DNA of 64,000 nt, from positions 62,001 through 126,000 of the forward strand of contig CANQUN010000001.1 in the NCBI GenBank assembly GCA_947627065.1. Direction: 5' to 3'. A program made the translations under genes and the position numbers. Position 1 is the stretch's first letter; every line of letters starts with the position of its first letter. This DNA comes from an uncultured Clostridia bacterium. GTDB lineage: Bacteria > Bacillota > Clostridia > Christensenellales > Borkfalkiaceae. The notes under the pieces are model-generated. The model saw only the letters and a program-made list of their open reading frames with translations, was not told the origin of the DNA and ran no database searches. This document shows, piece after piece, positions 40,750-50,412 of the stretch.

Positions 40750-43557
40750 TTATTTGAAATACTGATGTTTCCAGTAGCCCGTGTTGATGCGGAGGGCGCG
40801 TGCCGCCTCGCGCGTGTCGGCGAGTATGGAAGAATGGAGCACTCTGCCCGCTCCGCCCGCGTTGATGGCAAACCAGTCGGACGTCGTGCCCATGGTTGCC
40901 GAAACGAGGCCGGTGCAGCCTTCAAAGGCGTGCGCGCCGATGAACACAACGGTTTCGGGGATAACAATCTCGGTGAGGGCGGTCATTCCCTTAAAGGCGT
41001 TGTAACCAATCGTTCTGGTACCGGGTTTTACCTCTACCCGTCCGTTTATCTTGTCGGCGTCGGCGGCAATCAGGTGGTTGTCTATGTACAGAATGCCGTC
41101 CTGCCAATTTGCCTTGTTGTCAAAGTAAGAACCCTTGAAGGCGTCCTCGCCTATTTCCCTTATGGAATCGGGCAGGTTGATAGTGGACAGTTGCGTGCAG
41201 CCTTCAAAGGCGTGTGCGCCTATGTAGGTTACGGTATCGGGAATGTGCACGCTCGTTATCGCCGTGTTGCGGAAGGTACCCGCGGGTATGGCCGTAACGC
41301 CGTGGGGGATGTCAATGGCTCCTTCTGCACCCGCAATGTGCAGGGCAGAGGCAAAGTGCATGGGGCTTGCAAGGTCGTTTTTGAAGGTTATGTTCAGCCA
41401 CTGGGCGAGCGTACCCTTGAATTCCACCGTCTCAAGCGACGTGCAGCCCGCAAAGGCGTTGCTGTCAAAGTAGGTGAGAGAGGAAGGAATCTCCACTTCG
41501 GTAAGACCCTTTGCGTCCGCAAACGCGCCCGTGCCTACCGACAGGGTTCCGTCGACGATTGCGTATCTGCCCGTAATGCTTTCTCTTACCTTTATGAGGT
41601 GAGAGCCGAGGTAGAGGCCGTCGTCCTCCCAGTTCTCGTCGTTTTCGGTAAAGCCGCACCCGTCAAAGGCGTAACTGCCTATCTCCACGCGGTGTTCGGG
41701 CAGGTTGATGTCGTTGAGTTGCCTGCAGTTGTTAAAGGCGTATTCGCCTATGGAAACCAGCGTGTCGGGCAGGGTGAACGCCGACAGTTTGTACGCGAGT
41801 TGGAAGGCGGCGGGGCCTATCTTTTCAAGAGTGGATTCGCCGTCGAACTCCACCGTTTCAAGGTTGACGCAATAGTAGAAAGCGTACTGGGCTATTTCGG
41901 TAACGGTAGAGGGGATGGTAACCTTGGTTATGTGGGAGTTGTTCATGAAGGCGTAACTGTACAGCCCCTTGACCTCAAAACCTTCGTAGTGGCTGGCTAT
42001 GGTTATGTTCTTGGCGGAGCCTATCTTGGAATCGTCTTTAACGACATAATAGGGTCCGTGCAGTTCGTAAACGAGGCCGTCGCGCCCGCATTCTTCGCAG
42101 AAGTTGGTGTCGCCGTAAGTGTGCGCTTCTTCAACTATGTTGTGCGTAGCGTCGCGCTTGCACACGCGGGAGTGCGTGTCTCCGTCGCCCGTCCATTCTT
42201 CCCAGTCGTGGCCGAGGGCGGGTTCGCCTTCTTCGGTAACGGTGTACCCGCAGTCGTCGCAGGTCTTGTGTATGTATTGGGGAGTGAGGCATGTGGCGTT
42301 GTCGGTTTCTATGGAGTAATTGCAGGGTTCATCACCGCTCAAAGTGCCGCAAATCTCACAGGAACGGCTGTGCGTGCCGTTTCCGTTGTCCGTGTAAGGA
42401 CCCCAGGTGTGGCCGAGCGGGCGGCCCTCAACGCCCTTTTCGTGATAGCAGTATTTGCAGGCGTAAGTGTCCGTTCCGCCCTGAACGCAGGTGTCCTCAA
42501 GGTCGGTTACGAGTATCATCTCGCAAGGCTCTTCCTGCTTGTGTTCGTGGTTGTGGCGGCAGTAGCGGACGTGAACGTCGCTCTCTTCGGTGCCTATGTA
42601 TTCGTATTCGCCCCAGTCGTGGCCGGTGGCGTCAACGTGCCCGTCGGTGTAAGAATTGCCGCAGTCGCCGCAGGTATGTTTGGTAAACCCGTCGTCGTCG
42701 CAGGTGGGGGAAGTTACAACCGAGTCGAAGGTGCATTCAACCTCTTCTTCGTGTCCTTCGCCTACCGAGCAGGTGCGCTTGTGCGTCCGCTCGCCCGAAG
42801 GCGTCCACGCGCTCCACTGATGCTCGAGGGGCTGGGTAACGTCCATGCCCTTTTCGCCGTGGCACTCCTCGCAAGCGTAAACGGTGTATCCGCCCGCCAT
42901 GCAGGTGGCCTCAACCGTGCGCACGGGGGAGAAGGTGCATTCTTCCCTCTCGGTGTGTTCGGGGTCTCTCTTGCACACTCTCGTGTGGTGGCCGGTCTCG
43001 GCGTCAAACTCGTACTCGTCCCAGTCGTGGCCGAGAGCGTCGGTGTACTCGTCGTGGAAGGTGTTTCCGCACCCCGTGCAGGTGTGAATGTGGTAGCCTC
43101 TCGTCTCGCAGCCGGGCAGCACGGTTTCGGTCGAATACTCGCATTGCTCCTCAAGCGTGTGAGAAGGGTCGTTTTCGCACACACTAATGTGCGTGTCGTT
43201 GCCGTAATACAGGGGCTTGCCGTACTTGTGGCCGAGGGGCTGTATCTCGTGTCTGCCCTCGATGACCGTTCCGCATACCGAACAGGTCGTGCCTGCGGCA
43301 ATGCCGGGTTCGGTGCAGGTGGCGGCAACTTCAACTTCGTCCACGGGCGTGTGGCCGAGGGCTTCGGTCTCCCTCGTCTCGAAGTGGCCGCATCCGCAGT
43401 TGCGCCTCTCGGTGCCCGGTTCGGTGCAGGTTGCGGGCGTTGCCGTAAACCACTCGCCGTAGATGTGTTCGTGCCCGCTGGTCTCGCACGAGGCGAACGC
43501 CGCAGTCAGGCAGATGGCCGCGAGGGCGGCAAGGATAAACGTCAGGGTCTTTTTCAT
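40750..43557 (-). CDS. Cys-rich repeat plus BspA-type leucine-rich-repeat lipoprotein
   Basis: A 935-residue surface lipoprotein (signal ending FASC, Cys24). Residues about 25-500 hold roughly ten units patterned as ATC-x3-G-x5-C-x2-CG-x8-ALGH-x-W, each with CxxC pairs and conserved His, which look able to bind Zn. Residues about 510-910 are BspA/TpLRR leucine-rich repeats (for example LVSIGEYAFNNCRQLNDINL), usually adhesive or ligand-binding. GGGAG precedes the start and a consensus-like promoter lies upstream. It is monocistronic. What it binds is unknown. Confidence 0.88.
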   Translation of the reverse strand: MKKTLTFILAALAAICLTAAFASCETSGHEHIYGEWFTATPATCTEPGTERRNCGCGHFETRETEALGHTPVDEVEVAATCTEPGIAAGTTCSVCGTVIEGRHEIQPLGHKYGKPLYYGNDTHISVCENDPSHTLEEQCEYSTETVLPGCETRGYHIHTCTGCGNTFHDEYTDALGHDWDEYEFDAETGHHTRVCKRDPEHTEREECTFSPVRTVEATCMAGGYTVYACEECHGEKGMDVTQPLEHQWSAWTPSGERTHKRTCSVGEGHEEEVECTFDSVVTSPTCDDDGFTKHTCGDCGNSYTDGHVDATGHDWGEYEYIGTEESDVHVRYCRHNHEHKQEEPCEMILVTDLEDTCVQGGTDTYACKYCYHEKGVEGRPLGHTWGPYTDNGNGTHSRSCEICGTLSGDEPCNYSIETDNATCLTPQYIHKTCDDCGYTVTEEGEPALGHDWEEWTGDGDTHSRVCKRDATHNIVEEAHTYGDTNFCEECGRDGLVYELHGPYYVVKDDSKIGSAKNITIASHYEGFEVKGLYSYAFMNNSHITKVTIPSTVTEIAQYAFYYCVNLETVEFDGESTLEKIGPAAFQLAYKLSAFTLPDTLVSIGEYAFNNCRQLNDINLPEHRVEIGSYAFDGCGFTENDENWEDDGLYLGSHLIKVRESITGRYAIVDGTLSVGTGAFADAKGLTEVEIPSSLTYFDSNAFAGCTSLETVEFKGTLAQWLNITFKNDLASPMHFASALHIAGAEGAIDIPHGVTAIPAGTFRNTAITSVHIPDTVTYIGAHAFEGCTQLSTINLPDSIREIGEDAFKGSYFDNKANWQDGILYIDNHLIAADADKINGRVEVKPGTRTIGYNAFKGMTALTEIVIPETVVFIGAHAFEGCTGLVSATMGTTSDWFAINAGGAGRVLHSSILADTREAARALRINTGYWKHQYFK

Positions 43558-43623
43558 AGATTGTCTCCCGTTGTTATTTAAGCGGAAACGGCGTTTTTCG
43601 TGTGGTTCCGCGCTTATGTACCG

Positions 43624-43653
43624 ATTATATTATGTAAAGGGCCTCCGTGTCAA
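43624..43653 (-). promoter_or_regulatory. Promoter of the Cys-rich LRR gene
   Basis: On the minus strand TTGACA (43653-43648), 18 bases, TATAAT (43629-43624). Confidence 0.8.
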
Positions 43654-43961
43654 GCCCATTATGATAAAATTCGGGGAAATATATGAAATTTTCAAGGATT
43701 TCAGGAGAAAAATGCGCCCGCCCCGCCATTTTGCCCCTTCCCGCCCGCTTTGCGGCCGTCCGAAACCCATTGAATGCGGTCTGTGCCCCGCCCTCGGCTC
43801 TGTTAAGACGGCTTGGGGCTTGCTCTCGGTTGTAATCGGGTCTTGCCATTCGGCATTTTCGGGACGGCTTTGTGGCTTGGCGGGCGGAGGGGAGGAAGGC
43901 GGTTTTGCCGTTTTTGGTTTTCGGCTCGGGCGGCGGTCGGGAGAGGTGGACGCCGCCAAAA

Positions 43962-44053
43962 AGCCGCCTTTTTCTCACAAAAACGGCAGTTTAGCCGTTG
44001 GGGGCAAAAATGCCCAAAACCATCAAAAACCTGCGAAAAAGGCGGCTAATTGC
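43962..44053. repeat. Palindromic element with an inverted half-copy
   Basis: AGCCGCCTTTTTCTCAC (from 43962) is answered by GCGAAAAAGGCGGCTAATTG (44033-44052), so the pair could form a larger stem. Confidence 0.65.
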
Positions 44054-44631
44054 GGTTTTAAGTCCGAAACCCGCCCGTCCCGTTCCCAAAACCCGCCCCA
44101 TTTTTATCCCGAAACGGGACAAAAACGGCGGATAATGTGCGATTTACGGGGTTTTTGACTTTATGCCGGTTGCCAACAGGATACGGCTTGCATGGGAATA
44201 CACCCGCCCCAAAAAGTAAACGACGGTCCGCACGGGCAGGCGACGGCGGAAATACATCCGCCACAAAACGCAAACGGCGGCTTGCACGGATAGTGTGCGC
44301 GCCACCACCCAACAGTCGTGCACCGCCGCCCAACGCCGCAACCGCAACGTTACCACGCAGCCCGCACCGCACAACGTCCCAAGCAACCGCAACCGCAACG
44401 ACCCCAACCGCGGGCGCCCCGCATTCGCGGTAAATGTGAGAGTATGCACAAATTTTTGCATAATCTCATGTTTATTCACCCGCCAATCGGCGGCGAGAGG
44501 TGGCAAAAATTAACAATTATCAAAAAAATTCCTTTTTAGGTCTGCAATTTGCAAAAATCGGGCAACATTGCGCCTAAAAAATGAGTGTGAGAAAAAAGAT
44601 GAATAATCTTTCGTTTTGGGGAGAAAATCGC

Positions 44632-44660
44632 TTGACACCGCCCTGTCATTATGCTATTAT
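44632..44660 (+). promoter_or_regulatory. Promoter at the head of the peptide-uptake region
   Basis: TTGACA (44632-44637), 17 bases and an extended -10 TGCTATTAT (TATTAT at 44655-44660). A leader hairpin GCGAGC...GCTCGC (44670-44690) follows. Confidence 0.8.
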
Positions 44661-44706
44661 ATATAATACGCGAGCGCGATTCATGCTCGCCAAAGCAAGG
44701 AGAACA

Positions 44707-46071
44707 ATGAACAAATTCCGCAAAATCGCTCTCATAATTCTCATCTCGGTGGCAGCCGCGTCGCTCATGCTTCTCGCCTCGTGCGGAGAGTCCGCCTCCG
44801 AGCCGAGGGGGGTAAAAATCACATTCGAGTTGGAAGGCGGCACTTTCAGGAACAACCGCCCCGGCACCCCGATAGAGCACTACTACGTATTTCCCGAGGG
44901 CGTTCCGCACCTCATCAGGCGGCCCGACGAGATAAAGCAGGGAGTAGAACCCGTCACCAAGCAGGGCTGCGTGCTCGAAGGGTGGTTCAGGACGAGAACG
45001 CAGGCCACCGGCGCGGACGGCAATCCCGCAACCGACGCAGACGGCAACCCCGTTTACGAGTATTCCGACGAGTGGAACTTCGAAACGGACGTTGTGGAGG
45101 GGAACGAACTGACGCTTTACGCCAAGTGGAACAACGCCTACACCAACTCCTTCGCCCTGTACTACTTCTCCTCGGGCAGCGAGGTGCAGGCACGGACGGT
45201 AACCGTAACCGAGGACAATCCCGAGTTCTCGCACTGGAAGGAGAGGTTCGACCGCGTACGTATGACCGGCTACACCGCCATGAAGCACAAGGACCCCGCA
45301 ACGGGCAATTCGGCAATCACCTACTACATTCCCGTTGAGTTTGCCACTTGGGACTACACGGACGCAGACGTCAGGTACATTCCCGACGAGACCGACCCCA
45401 ACCGCGTGGAATGCGTGGAGATGCCCGCCGATTACGTCCATCCCGTAGGGGTGGAAGGCTATCAGCCGACGGGCGATCTCGAAGTCAAGATTTACGTTGA
45501 CGTGCTGCCGGGAGACTGGATGTTCGTTTCCAACAAGGGCGAATTCGGCACGACGCTCAACGCCAACATCTACCTGCTCGACGACGTGGACCTCGGCAAT
45601 GCCGAAATCGGCGCCCCCACGGAATACCGCTACCGCTTCATCGGCAACGGAAAGACGGTTTCCAACTTCACGGTCAGGGTAAATTCGGGCATGAACAACC
45701 TCGTCGAAATCGGCGAGTTCGGCTCCAACAACCTGGCGGTCAGCCTGTTCGGCAGGCTGATGCAGGGGACGGAAGTGAGGGACGTAACCTTTGACAACGT
45801 AACTTTCCTTCTGGAAACCACAAACTCCATGATAAGCAACATCGTCGTGGCTCCGCTCGCGCTCGACGCGGCGGGAGTGTCCGAGACGGATAAACCCACC
45901 CTCGGCGGCGTAACCGTAAACGGCAAGGTTCAGGTCAACAGGCTCCCCAACGGCTTTGACAAGGACAACAGGTTTGCCGACTACTCGGCGCAGGGCATAT
46001 ACGACGGAGAACTCATCGAAAGCCAAGACTGCACTTGCAACGTTACCGTGGAGTTCGGAGAGGGCGTCTGA
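44707..46071 (+). CDS. InlB-repeat lipoprotein
   Basis: A 454-residue lipoprotein (signal ending LASC, Cys26). Residues about 37-140 resemble one InlB B-repeat (VKITFELEGGTF ... VLEGWFR ... LTLYAKW) widened by an Asp/Gly-rich insertion. The rest is beta-rich and unrecognised, with a GLUG-like or solenoid look (DVDLGNAEIGAPTEYRYRFI). AGGAGA precedes the ATG at 44707; the frame is open further up but includes the promoter. It lies 154 bases before the oppA-like gene and may share its transcript. Confidence 0.82.
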   Translation: MNKFRKIALIILISVAAASLMLLASCGESASEPRGVKITFELEGGTFRNNRPGTPIEHYYVFPEGVPHLIRRPDEIKQGVEPVTKQGCVLEGWFRTRTQATGADGNPATDADGNPVYEYSDEWNFETDVVEGNELTLYAKWNNAYTNSFALYYFSSGSEVQARTVTVTEDNPEFSHWKERFDRVRMTGYTAMKHKDPATGNSAITYYIPVEFATWDYTDADVRYIPDETDPNRVECVEMPADYVHPVGVEGYQPTGDLEVKIYVDVLPGDWMFVSNKGEFGTTLNANIYLLDDVDLGNAEIGAPTEYRYRFIGNGKTVSNFTVRVNSGMNNLVEIGEFGSNNLAVSLFGRLMQGTEVRDVTFDNVTFLLETTNSMISNIVVAPLALDAAGVSETDKPTLGGVTVNGKVQVNRLPNGFDKDNRFADYSAQGIYDGELIESQDCTCNVTVEFGEGV

Positions 46072-46137
46072 CCGCAAGGCCGCGGGCGCAAGCCTTGACC
46101 AAACCGACCAAACCACTGAAACAGACCCGACAATTCC

Positions 46138-46163
46138 GTGCGGAGAAAAATCCCCGCACGAGG
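46138..46163 (+). other. Hairpin between InlB-repeat lipoprotein and oppA-like genes
   Basis: CGTGCGG pairs with CCGCACG around an A-rich loop, with no T-run. It may stabilise or attenuate the transcript rather than end it. Confidence 0.4.
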
Positions 46164-46225
46164 GCATAAAGGGAAAAATGACGAAAAATCAAGAAAAGAA
46201 AAAAATTTTACAAGGAGATAACGCT

Positions 46226-48898
46226 ATGAAAACGAAACTTGCCAAGCTGATTTCCGTTTTACTTTCGGCAGCACTCGCAACGGGCATCTTCGCATCCTGC
46301 GGAGGCGACAAGGGCGGCAACTCGACGAACAACTCCGGTTCCGGTTCGGGTTCCTCCAAGCATTTCGACCCGGAAAACGACCCCCTGCTTCTTTCCACGC
46401 AGGAACTCGACAGGGTGTTCAACCCCTTCTTCTCCACCTCCGCAACGGACGGTAACATTGCGGGCATGACCCAGATAGGCATGCTCGGCAACAACGAGAA
46501 GGGAGAGGTTACTTACGGCGACGATGAAACCGTCGTTACCAAGGACCTTGAGATAACCGACAACGGCGGCGTTAAGGACGCCGGCTTGCAGACCACCTAC
46601 AAGTTCGTCCTCAAAAACGACGTCAGGTTCTCGGACGGTTCCTACCTCACCATGAGAGACGTGCTCTTCAACCTCTACGTCTACCTCGACCCCGCTTACA
46701 CGGGTTCTTCCACCATCTACTCCACCGACATAGTCGGCCTCGGCGCTTACCGTACGGACAGCGCGGACGAGAATGAGCAGGACGCGTTCATGAGCCGTTT
46801 CAACACCAACGCAAGCGCCCGTATCAACTCTCTCGTTGCGGCAACGACCGAAATCAACAGGACCACGGGTCTTTCCAAGCAGGAATTTGAAGAACAGCTC
46901 AAGACTTATCAGAAGAGCAATCCCCACATTCTCGAGGACTACGAGAAAGCGGGCGAACTCTTCCTGCAGGAACTCAACGACGACTTTACCGCCAACATGG
47001 ACACCTATGAGGACGTTACCTTCAGAGATGAGGACAAAAACGTAATCAAGGGTCTTTTGACGAGCGATATCGAAGCGTTCATGTACGCCGAAGGCTACAT
47101 CGAATGGAGCAAAAAGGACAAGAAGATAACCAAAAACTACAGCGGCGTAAACAGCAGGGATGACGCTATTTCCTACGTTTACGACGACAAGTTCCCCTCC
47201 AAACTCGACGAGATAATCCAGTACTGGGCCACCGCCGACAAACTCTATTCCTTCATCGCCAACGCCGAGATGGAAGCGTTCTTTGCGGGCAAAGACAAGA
47301 CTTACACCAACATAAGCGGCATAACCTTTGCCAATAAAGACACCCCCGTTACCGTAAACGGCAAAACTTACACCAAGGCCGAATACGAATACGACGAGAA
47401 TACGGGCAAGGCCAAAGGGCGCACATCCGACGACGACCATTACGAAGTTCTGTCGATAACAATAAATAATATAGACCCCAAGGCCATCTGGAACTTCGGC
47501 TTCGGCGTGGCTCCCATGTGGTACTATTCCGACGCCGAACACGCAACCGCCTTCGATTACGAAAGCCACTTCGGCGTAGAATTCGGTTCGCAGTCCTTTA
47601 TGGAAAACACCGTAAACAGCAGCGACAAGGTGGGCGTGCCCTTCGGCGCAGGCCCCTACGCGGCAAGCAAGGCTTCGGGCGGCATAATAGGCGATTCCGC
47701 CAACACGCAGATTCGCGCGGGCGATTTCTACGATAAAGGCGTCGTTTATTACGAACGCAATCCTTACTACCTCGGCGGCGCGCCCATAATCAAAAAACTC
47801 CGCTATCAGGTAGTTCCCAACGCGCAACTGCTCAACTCTCTCTACAACGAATCGATAGACTACATCGAACCCAACGCCAAGCCCGAAACCGAAGAGGAAC
47901 TCAAGGGCAGAAGCGGAATAGAATCCAAGTCGGTGCGTACCAACGGTTACGGCTACATCGGCATAAACGCGGGCAAAGTTCCTTCCGTTTACGTCCGCCG
48001 CGCCATAATGTACAGCATCAACACCATGGACTGCGTAAACTACTACAAGACTTCGGCTTCCGCCATCTACCGCTCCATGTCGCTTGAAAGCTGGGCCTAC
48101 CCGCGCGACGGTGCGGGCAACCCCAATGCCACCGCTTACTATCCGTACATCGGCGGTCCCGTCCCCGCTAACCTCAACGTGGTTGATCCCGATTACAAAG
48201 ATTTCGTTACTTCCAAGGGCAAGAAGGCGGGCGATTATCTGACCGAAGCCCAGCAGAAGGAATTCATCGACCTTCTCATCAAGACCAAAGGCGGTTACAG
48301 CCTCAACGCCAACGGCGTTTACCAGAAGGGTAACGACGTGCTCGACTACGACTTTATAGTCGTCGGCGACGAGCAGGACCACCCCGCATGGCAGGCCTTC
48401 CTGCACGCGCAGGAAAAACTCAACGACTGGGGCTTTGACATCAACGTGGACACCGATACCAACGGCCTTAAAAAGCTCTCCACGGGCGATCTTACCGTGT
48501 GGGCTGCGGCGTGGGGTTCCACCATCGACCCGGATATGTATCAGGTTTACCACAAAGATTCCACCGCTTCCTCCGTTCTCAACTGGGGTTACAAGCAGAT
48601 AATCCGCAACAGCGGCAACAAGTACGATTACGAAACCCGCATCATCGGCGAACTTTCCGAACTCATCGACGAAGCGCGCGAATACAACGACAGCACCATC
48701 GGCGGCATGCGCGCCCAGATCTATTCGGACGCTCTCGACCTCGTAATGGAACTTGCGGTTGAACTGCCCACCTACCAGAGGAACGACCTGTTCGCTTACA
48801 ACTCCAACAAGATAGACAAGAGTTCGTTGACGCCCGACAGCAAGCTCACCGCTTACAAGGGTCTGCTCAGCGACGTCCATCTCGTAAAACTCAGATAA
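46226..48898 (+). CDS. oppA: Oligopeptide-binding lipoprotein, OppA/SBP family 5, enlarged
   Basis: An 890-residue lipoprotein (signal ending FASC, Cys25; Gly/Ser linker to about 48). The SBP_bac_5 fold is recognisable at both ends: KFVLKNDVRFSDGSYLTMRDVLFNL near 130-155 and the second lobe from about 405 (GAGPYAAS, NPYYLGGAPIIKKLRY, YIGINAGKVPSVYVRRAI). Between them (about 165-405) lies an extra, mostly helical charged region; family members are usually 520-600 residues. AAGGAGA precedes the start at 46226. It delivers peptides to the permeases encoded next. Confidence 0.92.
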   Translation: MKTKLAKLISVLLSAALATGIFASCGGDKGGNSTNNSGSGSGSSKHFDPENDPLLLSTQELDRVFNPFFSTSATDGNIAGMTQIGMLGNNEKGEVTYGDDETVVTKDLEITDNGGVKDAGLQTTYKFVLKNDVRFSDGSYLTMRDVLFNLYVYLDPAYTGSSTIYSTDIVGLGAYRTDSADENEQDAFMSRFNTNASARINSLVAATTEINRTTGLSKQEFEEQLKTYQKSNPHILEDYEKAGELFLQELNDDFTANMDTYEDVTFRDEDKNVIKGLLTSDIEAFMYAEGYIEWSKKDKKITKNYSGVNSRDDAISYVYDDKFPSKLDEIIQYWATADKLYSFIANAEMEAFFAGKDKTYTNISGITFANKDTPVTVNGKTYTKAEYEYDENTGKAKGRTSDDDHYEVLSITINNIDPKAIWNFGFGVAPMWYYSDAEHATAFDYESHFGVEFGSQSFMENTVNSSDKVGVPFGAGPYAASKASGGIIGDSANTQIRAGDFYDKGVVYYERNPYYLGGAPIIKKLRYQVVPNAQLLNSLYNESIDYIEPNAKPETEEELKGRSGIESKSVRTNGYGYIGINAGKVPSVYVRRAIMYSINTMDCVNYYKTSASAIYRSMSLESWAYPRDGAGNPNATAYYPYIGGPVPANLNVVDPDYKDFVTSKGKKAGDYLTEAQQKEFIDLLIKTKGGYSLNANGVYQKGNDVLDYDFIVVGDEQDHPAWQAFLHAQEKLNDWGFDINVDTDTNGLKKLSTGDLTVWAAAWGSTIDPDMYQVYHKDSTASSVLNWGYKQIIRNSGNKYDYETRIIGELSELIDEAREYNDSTIGGMRAQIYSDALDLVMELAVELPTYQRNDLFAYNSNKIDKSSLTPDSKLTAYKGLLSDVHLVKLR

Positions 48899-48920
48899 CT
48901 TTCGGTAAGTGCCCTAAGTC

Positions 48921-50399
48921 ATGTTCAAGTACATTGTAAAAAGACTGCTGATATCGATATTCATTCTGCTCGGCGTGTCTGTAATAATCTATACGCTGGT
49001 CAGGATGATGCCGATGGACTACGTCGACCAAAAGTTCGCCTCCCAGCTGCAGAACGGTTCTATAAGCCGTGAGGACGTCAACCGCTTCAAGAAACTCTAC
49101 GGCCTCGACATGCCGTTTGCCACACTGACCGTAACGGTCGGCGGCGACGTGTACACGAGGAGCGTGGAGCCTACCGACGGCGAGGAGCGCACCTTTACCG
49201 ACTTTTACTACGGCGATTACAACACCGACGGCCTTGCCGACGACAAGATAGGCGAGGACAGAAAAGGTTACAGCCTCAAACTCGAAGAAGGCGGAGACGG
49301 CTCGGACGCTTCCGCCCCTTCGGAAGGGGAAACCGTGATAATCCGCGGTATCTACAGCAAATTTGATATAGGCACCAGACTCGTCGAAAAGAAGGACGAC
49401 GACGGCAACACGGTCTATGAGGACGACGGAACAACCCCCGTCATGGTCTACAGCGAAACGGGCTGGGATAAACCCGTGGAGACGGGTAGTTTCTACTACG
49501 ATTCCGCAGCCGGCGCTCTCGTGTTCACCCCGCAAGGCTCGTCGGACATCAGCGCGCCCGTCTCTTACAGAGAGGCGACGTTCTGGGAAAAGGCGGGCGC
49601 CATACTGCGCGGCTATTTCAGCTGGCTGGGCAATCTGGCAAAAGGCGACCTCGGCATATCCTTCAAGTACACACGTCCCGTGGCGGAAGTCATCGGCGAA
49701 AACATGTGGATATCCTTTGCCATAGCCATAATCGCCACCGTGCTGGAATTTCTCATCGCCATACCTCTCGGCATAACCAGCGCAACGCACCAGTATTCGG
49801 TCAGGGACTACGTGGTTACCATCTTCACCATGCTCGGCCTGTCGCTGCCCACGTACTTCTTTGCGGCAATCGCAATAAAGATATTCTCCATGGACCTCGG
49901 GCTGCTGCCCAACTTCGGCCTGATATCGGCGTCCAAAAACTACGCCTCGGACTTTGCGGGGCAGATGGAAAAGCTGGGCGACATTGCCGTCCACCTCATC
50001 CTGCCCATATTCGTCAGCGTAATACTGTCGGTCGGCGGTCTCATGCGTTACACGAGAACCAACACCCTCGAGGTGCTCAACGCAGACTACATTCGCACGG
50101 CAAGGGCAAAGGGACTTTCGGAAAAGAAAGTCATTTACAAACACGCGTTCCGCAACACCTTGATACCTCTCGCAACCCTGCTCGCGGGCATACTGCCCGG
50201 GCTGTTCGGCGGAATGATGATTACGGAAACCGTATTCGGTATAGACGGTATCGGGCGGCTCGCCTATCAGGCATTGATAGCGGGCGACGTGCCGTTCATA
50301 ATGGGATACAACATGTTCCTCGCTGTACTCACGGTCATAGGTACCCTGTTCAGCGACCTCATGTACTCGATTGTTGACCCGAGGGTCAAACTCGGCTGA
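48921..50399 (+). CDS. oppB: Oligopeptide ABC permease OppB/DppB with extracytoplasmic insertion
   Basis: A 492-residue inner subunit of a peptide importer, against about 310-340 residues usually. The first membrane helix (about 8-30) is followed by an acidic, beta-rich insertion of about 150 residues (about 70-220) before the normal sequence resumes at WLGNLAKGDLGISF. The coupling EAA-like loop (NADYIRTARAKGLSEKKVIYKHAFRNTLIPL) and remaining helices are standard. The insertion should face outside, near the docking site of OppA. It follows oppA by 22 bases. Confidence 0.93.
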   Translation: MFKYIVKRLLISIFILLGVSVIIYTLVRMMPMDYVDQKFASQLQNGSISREDVNRFKKLYGLDMPFATLTVTVGGDVYTRSVEPTDGEERTFTDFYYGDYNTDGLADDKIGEDRKGYSLKLEEGGDGSDASAPSEGETVIIRGIYSKFDIGTRLVEKKDDDGNTVYEDDGTTPVMVYSETGWDKPVETGSFYYDSAAGALVFTPQGSSDISAPVSYREATFWEKAGAILRGYFSWLGNLAKGDLGISFKYTRPVAEVIGENMWISFAIAIIATVLEFLIAIPLGITSATHQYSVRDYVVTIFTMLGLSLPTYFFAAIAIKIFSMDLGLLPNFGLISASKNYASDFAGQMEKLGDIAVHLILPIFVSVILSVGGLMRYTRTNTLEVLNADYIRTARAKGLSEKKVIYKHAFRNTLIPLATLLAGILPGLFGGMMITETVFGIDGIGRLAYQALIAGDVPFIMGYNMFLAVLTVIGTLFSDLMYSIVDPRVKLG

Positions 50400-50412
50400 C
50401 GGAAGGTAAGAT

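Larger units (their letters stand above)
43558..44706. other. Long spacer between the divergent LRR gene and the InlB-repeat lipoprotein
   Basis: It holds both promoters, one palindromic element and an inverted half-copy, and about 280 C/A-rich bases (44160-44440) with many ACCGCAAC-like strings. Open frames across it show no protein-like composition, so I call no gene. Confidence 0.6.

Noticed and set aside
40765..43581. 938-residue open frame antisense to the Cys-rich LRR gene
   Set aside because: It is the complement of a GC-rich, codon-biased gene with clear repeats, signal and promoter on the minus strand; the translation shows no domain.
43463..44158. 231-residue open frame in the spacer after the LRR gene
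   Set aside because: It starts inside the LRR gene on the wrong strand, runs over the palindromic elements and has no protein-like features.
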